Below, in pieces: positions 10,016-17,956 of a DNA stretch of 64,000 bases. Numbering within the stretch: the first letter of the stretch is position 1; every line of letters starts with the position of its first letter. The stretch covers positions 124,001-188,000 of the forward strand of contig JAPLFR010000016.1 of assembly GCA_026390575.1 (NCBI GenBank), given 5' to 3'. A program made the translations under genes and the position numbers. The DNA comes from Ignavibacteriales bacterium. GTDB lineage: Bacteria; Bacteroidota; Ignavibacteria; UBA10030. The notes below the pieces were generated by a model. It saw only the letters and a program-made list of their open reading frames with translations, was not told the DNA's origin and made no database searches.

Positions 10016-10597
10016 CTACCTCACATACCAAAGAACAATGAGAATAACAAATACCAAACTCAATGCTTGAAACGTTCGCCGCTCGGAGTGTATCGCTTCT
10101 TTCCAGTTCGCCAATTGTTTTGACTGAATCGGATTAACGTACGCCGACACGCGCGGAATAAAACGCGGAACGTTTCGTTTGAATTCTACATATGCTGTAC
10201 CAAATTCTTTTTCTAAAAATTCTTCTTCCGCCATCACAATTTGATAATACTGAAAGCTGAACCATATTGCCGCGACTAGTACGAGCCACGGTACGAGTGC
10301 ATTTGACATAATGCCGATACCGACATACGTGAGTAAATTGCCAACGTACAGCGGATTGCGAACACGTGCGAATGGTCCTGCCATAATTACTTCCGGCGCA
10401 CCAACACTGCCGGTGACGCGTGTAAGACTTCCGGCGTATGCAACACCCCAAAAACGAATATATTCACCAATCGCCACCACGACAAATCCAATCGCCATTG
10501 TCACTGCTGTTGGTTGAGCGAAGATAACCATCGCCAACAGGAATGGAATAGGCGTATAGCTGCGCAATGAAAACAATCTTTCTCGAAAAGACTTCAA
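10016..10597 (-). CDS. Isoprenylcysteine/phospholipid methyltransferase-family membrane protein
   Basis: 193 residues with about four or five hydrophobic helices. GPFARVRNPLYVGNLL and the C-terminal acidic stretch MAEEEFLEKEFG followed by YVEFKRNVPRFIP match the PEMT/ICMT fold (SAM-dependent methylation of lipids or prenyl groups at the membrane). The true acceptor cannot be told. The start is TTG at 10597, with AAGGA about 6 bases upstream overlapping the stop of the HAD gene. It sits between the HAD phosphatase and lpxB with 3-bp gaps, so the four genes act as one operon; a role in envelope lipid modification is a guess from context. Confidence 0.8.
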   Translation of the reverse strand: MKSFRERLFSLRSYTPIPFLLAMVIFAQPTAVTMAIGFVVVAIGEYIRFWGVAYAGSLTRVTGSVGAPEVIMAGPFARVRNPLYVGNLLTYVGIGIMSNALVPWLVLVAAIWFSFQYYQIVMAEEEFLEKEFGTAYVEFKRNVPRFIPRVSAYVNPIQSKQLANWKEAIHSERRTFQALSLVFVILIVLWYVR

Positions 10598-10600
10598 CTT

Positions 10601-11305
10601 TTATCCTTGCATAAAGACTTCGCGGCGCGACATAGCGGCTTCCTGCCGGCGATGAATACGCTTGCGTTGAACAATTTCTTCCATCTTTGTCTGCACATCG
10701 CCAAAGTGATTGAATTCAAAATATGTAATGTTCTGTTCCTGACAATGCTTGATGAGCTGCTGCTTGGCAAAAACAAAGTCTGCATACCTCACCGGGCACC
10801 GATCAGAATATCCGTCGCCGACGTACACAATGATATCTTCATCGGCTGATGCATTGAGTATGTGATTGCGCTTGCAATTGCCGCACGAGTGACATTCTGC
10901 ATCCGTGTATGGAAAAGAAACGTTTAGTCTCTCTCCGACAAACTCCGCGTGATTTGCAAAGAACGGTACGTGACTTAATCCAGCATTTGAAAGAACATGT
11001 TCTACATACGCATCCAACCCGTCGCTGAGAATCATGAGCGGGATTTCTTTTTCTTTACAGAAACGAACAAATTCTGCAAAGTGCGGATCAGTGACAAACT
11101 GATCTATGAAATCCCAAAAATCCTTTTGACGGATTGAAGGGATCGCTTCGCACAATTCCGTCAACCATTCCTGCATGGTGATTTCGCCGCTGAGCAAACG
11201 CTGAATGTTTTGTTCCGCTTTTTCACCTGCATATCTTAGAAAGAACTGCTCACCAACATCTTCCGAACATACAGTGCCATCAAAATCACAAAAAACACGA
11301 ATCAT
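10601..11305 (-). CDS. HAD-superfamily phosphatase, MtnX/SerB-like
   Basis: 234 residues. HAD motif I is CDFDGTVCSEDVGEQF with the two catalytic aspartates at the N-terminus; motif II is LILSDGLDAYV; motif IV is VYVGDGYSDRCPVRYADFVFAK. This pattern fits the MtnX group (2-hydroxy-3-keto-5-methylthiopentenyl-1-phosphate phosphatase) and related phosphoserine phosphatase-like enzymes. No other methionine-salvage gene is nearby, so the substrate is open. A Cys cluster (CHSCGNCKRN) in the cap region could bind metal. First gene of the operon leading to lpxB and lpxK. Confidence 0.8.
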   Translation of the reverse strand: MIRVFCDFDGTVCSEDVGEQFFLRYAGEKAEQNIQRLLSGEITMQEWLTELCEAIPSIRQKDFWDFIDQFVTDPHFAEFVRFCKEKEIPLMILSDGLDAYVEHVLSNAGLSHVPFFANHAEFVGERLNVSFPYTDAECHSCGNCKRNHILNASADEDIIVYVGDGYSDRCPVRYADFVFAKQQLIKHCQEQNITYFEFNHFGDVQTKMEEIVQRKRIHRRQEAAMSRREVFMQG

Positions 11306-11340
11306 ATAAACTTCTGTAAAATTTCAAGTTCCAAACATCT

Positions 11341-11400
11341 GCCAAAGGCATCCCTTCGGAATAATTTCAGACAATGATCTGCCAAAGGCATCCCTTTGGG
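11341..11400. repeat. Two copies of a GCCAAAGGCATCCCTTTGG palindrome
   Basis: Copies at 11341-11359 and 11381-11400, 40 bp apart, each preceded by ATCT. The stem is CCAAAGG/CCTTTGG with loop CATC; the first copy has one changed base in the right arm. They lie in the 199-bp gap between smc and the HAD gene, which otherwise shows nothing. This is one of several distinct REP-like families in the window. Confidence 0.75.
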
Positions 11401-11504
11401 AAAATCTCAATTGCTCATTGACAAAAAAAAGATCTTTTTATGTTTGGTTTTTATTATTGGAATTTGTTTGTTATTTGTTGTCTGTAATTTTGAGTTTTTA
11501 GATT

Positions 11505-14500
11505 TTAATTCTTTTCTACTTCATTAAAGCGCACTGAAACAAGTTTCGATACGCCCTCTTCTTCCATCGTGACGCCGTACATTGCGTTTGTCGCTTCCAT
11601 AGTTCGTTTATTATGTGTGACAACGACAAATTGTGTATTATCTGAAAACTTGCGCAGAATGCGCGCAAACCGATCAATATTGGAATCATCCAGCGGTGCA
11701 TCTACTTCATCGAGAATACAAAATGGACTCGGTTTCACCAGATAAATAGCGAACAATAATGCAATTGCAGTCAGAGTTTTCTCGCCGCCAGAGAGCAGAT
11801 CAATCGAAGTCGGGCGCTTGCCACGCGGCTTTGCGGTTATTTCTATGCGTGCTTCGAGGGGGTCCAATTCTTCTGGATCGAGCCGGAGATCGCATTCATC
11901 GCCTTCATCAAACAAACTCTTAAATGTTGTGATGAAATTTTCGCGGATCAATTCAAACGTTTGCAGAAATTGTTTCTGCGCTGTGGCGTTAATTTCATTG
12001 ATCGTCTCCAGCACCGTCTTTTCGGATTGCTCCAGGTCGTCCCGCTGGGCAGACATAAAATCAAGCCGTTCCTTCTCGCTCTTGTATTCGTCGAACGCAG
12101 CAAAGTTCACCGCGCCGAGTACATTGACTTTTTCTTTGAGCTTGTGGACTTCTTCGCGTGCTGCTGTAAAATCATACGGGTTCGCATCGGAAAACTCCTG
12201 CGGCTGAATATCGATTTCAAAATCTTCCTTGGCACGTGCTTTGAGATTTTCTGCTTTCATTGTCAGTTCTTGAATCTTGATCTCAAGATCGTGCGCCGAT
12301 TTCAAAGACCCTTCCTGCTTGAGCCGTTCATCTTTTAACTTCAATTCAATTTCATGAATCTGACTGCGCTTAATAGAAAATTCCTGATCAACGGTTTTTT
12401 TCTGTTCAAGTATATTGTTATATTCCTGTCGTGCTTCGCGAAGCGTAACGGCAATCGCTTCCAGATCGGCTGCGATCGTTCCGATATCTTCTTTCGCCTT
12501 AAATATTTCTTCTGTCCGCTGGTCGAATGTCGTTGCGACGGTCTGCACTGTTGCAATGGTGTATTCTTTTTCCTGAAGAACGCTGCGTTCTTCACTTTTC
12601 AGCGCAAGTACCGATAGGTTCGCTTCATTTGCAACGCCGGAATATTCATTCCAAAGCGCATCCATGGTCTCTACTTCACTCATTGCCGCGCCCACCTGCT
12701 GTTCCGCTTCCGCCTGCCTGCGTTCCAATGCAGCAACGGACGGCGTGAGTGTCTGAATTTCCTTATTCAACAACTCAATTTCCTGCCCAAGTTTTTTCGC
12801 TTCCGTGTTGTTGCGATCAATATTATCCTGTGCACGCTTCTTTTCAAATTCAATTTGTGCAATGCGGATTTCCACAGAAGTTTTTTGTTGTTCGATGGCG
12901 CGCGCTTCTTCCGCAAGTTTCTTCAAATTGACATTTTCCAAATCCTCTATTTTCTTTTGAAGATCATGCATAATGCGTTCGTGCCGATCACGCAGCTTAC
13001 TGACATCGGCGGTAAATTCTTCCAGTTGTGACTTCTTGCTTATATGCCCGCCTTCATCCTGCCGGACACTGCCGCCGCGAACAACACCCTTCCCCGTGAC
13101 AATTTCACCTTCTAGTGTAATGCAACGGACATTAGGATGATCGTTGACAATAGTGAGCGCAGCGGGAACATCGTTCACGAGAAGCGTTTCATCAAAAAGA
13201 AAATTAAATAATCTCTCATGCTGACTTTCAAACTGCACCAGACTGCTCGCCCACCCGATCACTCCCACGCTTTGAATGGGAACACGATGATTGGAAAGAC
13301 TTGGCAACCGGTCAAGACAGATGAACGTTGCCTTTCCCTTGTTGTTCTTTTTCAGGAAATCGATTGCTGCATATGCTTCCTGTACATTATCGACGACAAC
13401 AAATCCGGCCGTTTCACCAAGAGCTGTCTCAATGGCAATGCGATATTGTGGTTCTGTTTGGACAGCTTCGCCCACCGTCGTCTGAATTTTTGCGCTCCAC
13501 TCATTGCTCGTGATGAGATACTTTGCACCTTCAGAATACCCATCGAAACTCTCGACTAATCCTTTCAGAAAATCTATGCGGGCCTGCTTGCGTTCGACAT
13601 CACCCAGCACTTCGTGATCCTGCCTGCGCAGTTGTTCAATTTCATCCTGAAGCTTTTGCTTGTAATCTTCCATCTTATGCGTTCGCACTTCTGCTTCCGC
13701 AAATGAGAGACGAAGCTGTTTGTTCTCCGCTGTGAGCGCGGCGATGAGACTTGAATTTTTCTCGATGTCGCGGTGATATCCTGTATTCTCTTCAGCTGTG
13801 TAGCTCACGCGGCCGCGGATATTTTCAATGCGCGCTTTTACCTGGTTCTCGCGATTACGCAGTTCTGCAAGTTCATGCATGAGCGCAATCACTTGTTCTT
13901 GATTTGCTTTCAGTTCGGCACGCTGAGCGTTTAACTGGATTTCAAATTCATCGAGTTGAGTTTTCTTAAGACGATATATCTCTTCTGCGGCAGTAATTTT
14001 TGCCTGAAGGTGTTCCGACACATGCGCCAATTCAGCTTGTTTTTTTTCTAACTCCACGCGCTGCTGGCTCAGTTCAATTTTTTCCCTATTGAATCGTTCT
14101 ATGTTTTCCTGGAGTGACCGCCTGCGTTCTACCGAAGTGGCACGGTGCTGTTCCAGTTCGTGAATTGCCGTCTGTCGTGTTATGAGGTCTTCTTGGGTTG
14201 CAGTCAGTTGTCGCTCTAATTCTTCCGATTCCTGTCGCAGCACATCTAACAGTGTTTCTTCCTGCTTCACTTCTACTTCTAACCGGTTTTTTTCATCTAC
14301 TGCAACGGAAAGCTGCTGTGTCAGCGGTTCAATTTTCAAAACCACATTTGAGAATTCGCGAACAAGTAAACCCAATTCTAGTGTTTGCAATTGTTTAACA
14401 AGTTCGTTGTACTTTTCCGCTTTCTGCGCTTGACGTTCGAGCGAATTCACTGCCTTCTCCACGCCGCGAATGATATCATTCACGCGTGTCAGATCCTGAC

Positions 14501-15053
14501 GAACAACATCAAGGCGGCGGAATGCCTCTTTACGCCGATATTTGTACTTCGTGACGCCAGCGGACTCTTCGAACAAACGGCGCCGCTCGTCAGAGTTGTC
14601 GCTCAGGATACTTTCCACCATTTTCAACTCGATGACGGAGTACGCATCCGAACCCATCCCCGTATCCATAAACAAATCTCGGATATCTTTCAATCGGCAG
14701 AGTGTCTTATTTAAATAATATTCACTCTCTCCTGAGCGAAACACACGGCGTGTGATTGTTACTTCACTGTAATCAGACGGGAGGATCCCTTTTGTGTTCT
14801 CTATGGTGATGGAAACTTCTGCAACATTCAGCGGCTTGCGTGATTTTGTTCCGTTGAAAATAACATCTTCCATTTTGTCGGACCGTAGCGTCGTAGGTTT
14901 CTGTTCACCCAAAGCCCAGCGGATTGCATCTACCACATTTGTTTTACCGCAGCCATTGGGCCCGACGATTGCAGTAAGCCCTTCGTCAAACGACATGCTT
15001 ACTTTCTGGGCAAACGACTTGAACCCAAATATTTCTAATTTGGAGAGGTACAT
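11505..15053 (-). CDS. smc: Chromosome segregation protein SMC
   Basis: About 1182 residues from the ATG at 15053. It is the ATPase core of the bacterial condensin that organises and segregates the chromosome. Walker A GPNGCGKT is at 31-38. Long coiled coils flank a central hinge around TGKGVVRGG. Near the C-terminus are the ABC signature LSGGEKTLTAIALLFAI and Walker B FCILDEVDAPLDD. The chosen start gives MYLSKLEIFGFKSFA, the classical SMC N-terminus; an upstream in-frame ATG would add 34 unrelated residues overlapping the previous gene. The start overlaps the TAA of the GH2-like gene by one base (TAATG), indicating translational coupling to an unexpected partner. Confidence 0.98.
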   Translation of the reverse strand: MYLSKLEIFGFKSFAQKVSMSFDEGLTAIVGPNGCGKTNVVDAIRWALGEQKPTTLRSDKMEDVIFNGTKSRKPLNVAEVSITIENTKGILPSDYSEVTITRRVFRSGESEYYLNKTLCRLKDIRDLFMDTGMGSDAYSVIELKMVESILSDNSDERRRLFEESAGVTKYKYRRKEAFRRLDVVRQDLTRVNDIIRGVEKAVNSLERQAQKAEKYNELVKQLQTLELGLLVREFSNVVLKIEPLTQQLSVAVDEKNRLEVEVKQEETLLDVLRQESEELERQLTATQEDLITRQTAIHELEQHRATSVERRRSLQENIERFNREKIELSQQRVELEKKQAELAHVSEHLQAKITAAEEIYRLKKTQLDEFEIQLNAQRAELKANQEQVIALMHELAELRNRENQVKARIENIRGRVSYTAEENTGYHRDIEKNSSLIAALTAENKQLRLSFAEAEVRTHKMEDYKQKLQDEIEQLRRQDHEVLGDVERKQARIDFLKGLVESFDGYSEGAKYLITSNEWSAKIQTTVGEAVQTEPQYRIAIETALGETAGFVVVDNVQEAYAAIDFLKKNNKGKATFICLDRLPSLSNHRVPIQSVGVIGWASSLVQFESQHERLFNFLFDETLLVNDVPAALTIVNDHPNVRCITLEGEIVTGKGVVRGGSVRQDEGGHISKKSQLEEFTADVSKLRDRHERIMHDLQKKIEDLENVNLKKLAEEARAIEQQKTSVEIRIAQIEFEKKRAQDNIDRNNTEAKKLGQEIELLNKEIQTLTPSVAALERRQAEAEQQVGAAMSEVETMDALWNEYSGVANEANLSVLALKSEERSVLQEKEYTIATVQTVATTFDQRTEEIFKAKEDIGTIAADLEAIAVTLREARQEYNNILEQKKTVDQEFSIKRSQIHEIELKLKDERLKQEGSLKSAHDLEIKIQELTMKAENLKARAKEDFEIDIQPQEFSDANPYDFTAAREEVHKLKEKVNVLGAVNFAAFDEYKSEKERLDFMSAQRDDLEQSEKTVLETINEINATAQKQFLQTFELIRENFITTFKSLFDEGDECDLRLDPEELDPLEARIEITAKPRGKRPTSIDLLSGGEKTLTAIALLFAIYLVKPSPFCILDEVDAPLDDSNIDRFARILRKFSDNTQFVVVTHNKRTMEATNAMYGVTMEEEGVSKLVSVRFNEVEKN

Positions 15054-17719
15054 TACCCAAGGTTCTGCGCGAGATGAATGATGAATTTTAGATACGAACT
15101 CAGTGCAAAGATTGAATCGTAGTAGAGGAACAATCCGCCCAAAAGAATAATGCACATGAGAAATCCGCCGACATACGTTTTCACCGGACTCAGATCGTAC
15201 ATCACAGAAACTCCCTTCAACACGCGCAACAATGTCCAGAAGAGAAAGAGACCAATAAGCACGAGCGACGGAAGCACATACGAAGGATTCTCCATAATTT
15301 TAAAGAGACTCATTGCAAGTGGGCTTAAGAAAATAATAGGTGCTGCGCCCCAAACAGAAACCGAATAAACATGAACCCAAGAAACTTGGATTCTTATGAA
15401 TAATGCAAGCACCCACATCAACAAGGCAAGAATTGCTCCAGCAAGAAAGAATAAACAGGTCAACACGACTATGCCTGCAAACGGGTGCCAAGTTGCGCGA
15501 ATGAATTGTTCTTTCACGTAATCCATAGTGCAAAGATACGTAATGATATAATCTGCAAATCTATCCGCGCGATAATGATACATAATACCAGAAAGCAAGC
15601 ATGCAAGTGTAGTTGAAATAGCGCCAGACAGAATAAGAGTATGCCCGATGGAAACCGTATGCAAGTCGCGTAAATCTACAAAAAAATTATACGATCGGAT
15701 CAACGAACGCTGTAGACTTTCACCAAACCTTCGGTTCGTGTATTCATATCCAATAAGAACAATTACCAAAAATCCGATGAGTACATGCACCCACGGAAAA
15801 TTCATGCGATGGTTTCCTGCCGGAATAGCAGTAATGCGTTCTTCGTTATAAAGCACACGAACAACTTCGTATGCCAATCGCTTCTCCCGCGACTGACTGA
15901 GCAAACCGACGGGATGAAGATAACGATCGCCAAGTCCAAAATTGAGCAGAGGGCGATCACCGCGCCAGTCCGTGAGAGCCAGCACAAAGCTGCCTGCGGT
16001 GTTTGCCTCCTTGAGTGCAGCATAGTATTGAATAAAGAACCTCGCTTGTGCTTCCTGCGACATCGGATCGCTGTAACCGTTCCGGTTATTTTGCTCGACT
16101 TCTTTTCCGTAACTGAGTACGACGAGCGGTTGGCTCGGATGATTTCTTTCCCATTCCGATAACAACCGTCGGAAAGTTTTTAAATCGCACTGGGGCAAGG
16201 TGATACCGACAAAATCCACACCAGATGTGCAAACATCATTCTTCAGCATAGGGGAGCCGTAATACACAGGACGATCATCAAGCTGGTGAATTACTTCGGA
16301 GATCTTCTTCACAAAGCCAAGAGCCTGTTCATCTGCAGAATCAAACTGATTTCCGATACCCCACGCAAGCACACACGGATACCCGCCATCTCGTTCCACC
16401 ATTTCCCGTGTCTGGATTTCTGCCATTGATTGGAAAGCTTCTTCATTTAATATTTCCGCCGGCACATTCCACACAGGCATTTCTTCAATGACGAGTAATC
16501 CATAGCGGCTGCAAAGGTTCAGCATATAAGGATGCGGCGGATGAAACGCAAATCGAACTGCGTTGGCGCCAAGTGCTTTGATGAGAACAACATCCTTCTC
16601 CATCTGTTCATACGAAAGAGACGCCCCCCATCTCGGCGAATCTTCCATCCACACGACACCTTTCAGTTTTATTTTGTTGCTATTTAGTATGAATGCGTTT
16701 TCTTGCACTTGTACGGATGTAAATCCCATATTCAAATTATATTGGTCAACCGCTACTCTTTGCTTTCCTTCAATAGCGACGACACTTGTTTTCAGAATAT
16801 AGAGTTCTGGATTTTCGGGACTCCAAAGCTTCGGTCCGTTCACAGTGAGCGCAAGCTGGACATTTGCATTTTTATTTGATTCGAGTGTTATAGGTGCTGA
16901 CGTCCCTTGCGCAATGAGTAGATCTGAGAACCGTTCATGTAACTCGACGTTGAGGAAGTAGGAAGATTGTTTTGATCTTGATGAAAGCGAATCCCGATTC
17001 AACGGACCGAATTGTTTATTGCTCAAAACACATTCAAGCCGAACAGTTGCTTGATTCATTTGAATGTTAGAGCTTGTTTGAAAACGGACATGGTCCACCC
17101 AAAGCCGTGGTGTTGCTAGTATATAGACATCACGTAAAATACCACCGTAATTTTTCCATCCCCAAATTTGTTTCCATACAGGGAGAGTTTTACGGGCACT
17201 CAACCGGTTACTCACCATCACCTTGATTGTGTTTTCCTGGCCAATCTGCAATACATCATCCGGGACGTCAAACTCAAAACTTGTATATCCGCCAACATGT
17301 TTTCCGATGAATACATCATTGATAAAAATTTCGCATTCGTAATTAATTCCAAGCGCCACAAACTTGAATGCAGACTTTTTAAGAAGTTCTTCGCTCACAG
17401 CGAAGGTGCGGTGTAATGTTACCTGTCCTTCATAGGCAATTGAACTTGGAACTTTAATATCCCGCCATATGTCGCCGCTGATGGAATATTGCCAGGTCCC
17501 TGCCAAGTCAATTTTCTTGCGTGTGGGCGAATCGATATGCATTCCTGCGTCTAACCCCTCGAGTGTTGGTTGGCCATTTGTAAGAATAAGTGGTTGAGAC
17601 ACTACAATTGAGCACAAACTCGAAACGATGGAAAGGACGAGGAACGCAGAAAAGACACAGTAAATATGAGGTTTTTTTGCCAATTTAATGAACTTGATGT
17701 GCGAGGAAGTCGACTTCAT
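15053..17719 (-). CDS. Degenerate glycoside hydrolase family 2 module fused to a polytopic membrane domain
   Basis: About 888 residues from the ATG at 17719 (GAGG about 4 bases upstream); an in-frame ATG at 17761 has no ribosome site. Numbering from 17761: a hydrophobic signal/anchor at about 33-55, a GH2 sugar-binding jelly roll (85-215), an Ig-like domain and a TIM barrel (about 360-640). The barrel aligns with GH2 beta-galactosidase/glucuronidase, but the acid/base Glu of the usual GNE is Gln (GIGNQ, Q472) and the nucleophile Glu of the usual SEYG-like strand end is Ser (VVLSYG, S550). After residue 655 come several membrane helices resembling a Yip1-type domain. It is probably a sugar-binding or scaffold membrane protein rather than a hydrolase. 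Divergent from the glucan phosphorylase. Confidence 0.75.
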   Translation of the reverse strand: MKSTSSHIKFIKLAKKPHIYCVFSAFLVLSIVSSLCSIVVSQPLILTNGQPTLEGLDAGMHIDSPTRKKIDLAGTWQYSISGDIWRDIKVPSSIAYEGQVTLHRTFAVSEELLKKSAFKFVALGINYECEIFINDVFIGKHVGGYTSFEFDVPDDVLQIGQENTIKVMVSNRLSARKTLPVWKQIWGWKNYGGILRDVYILATPRLWVDHVRFQTSSNIQMNQATVRLECVLSNKQFGPLNRDSLSSRSKQSSYFLNVELHERFSDLLIAQGTSAPITLESNKNANVQLALTVNGPKLWSPENPELYILKTSVVAIEGKQRVAVDQYNLNMGFTSVQVQENAFILNSNKIKLKGVVWMEDSPRWGASLSYEQMEKDVVLIKALGANAVRFAFHPPHPYMLNLCSRYGLLVIEEMPVWNVPAEILNEEAFQSMAEIQTREMVERDGGYPCVLAWGIGNQFDSADEQALGFVKKISEVIHQLDDRPVYYGSPMLKNDVCTSGVDFVGITLPQCDLKTFRRLLSEWERNHPSQPLVVLSYGKEVEQNNRNGYSDPMSQEAQARFFIQYYAALKEANTAGSFVLALTDWRGDRPLLNFGLGDRYLHPVGLLSQSREKRLAYEVVRVLYNEERITAIPAGNHRMNFPWVHVLIGFLVIVLIGYEYTNRRFGESLQRSLIRSYNFFVDLRDLHTVSIGHTLILSGAISTTLACLLSGIMYHYRADRFADYIITYLCTMDYVKEQFIRATWHPFAGIVVLTCLFFLAGAILALLMWVLALFIRIQVSWVHVYSVSVWGAAPIIFLSPLAMSLFKIMENPSYVLPSLVLIGLFLFWTLLRVLKGVSVMYDLSPVKTYVGGFLMCIILLGGLFLYYDSIFALSSYLKFIIHLAQNLG

Positions 17720-17956
17720 CGAACCTCGACAAAGCCAGGTTGCCGCTTTCAATAACGGCATCGCCCAAAATCATCTTAATATAATACATAAAACCAGCGA
17801 AAGCAATGGAATTTCGAATGTATTTAGTGGTTTTTATGCCGAATGTTTACTATGATTTTACAAAATGTTGTCGTTGAACGAGTTTTATTTCTCTTATTTA
17901 TACATCTGCTGAACGCTGACCGATATTATTCAGCACATAGAAAGTGAGTTATTTTT

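Noticed and set aside
15054..15155. 34-residue N-terminal extension of SMC
   Set aside because: SMC proteins begin at the MYLSKLEIFGFKSFA segment; the extension is inside the upstream gene.
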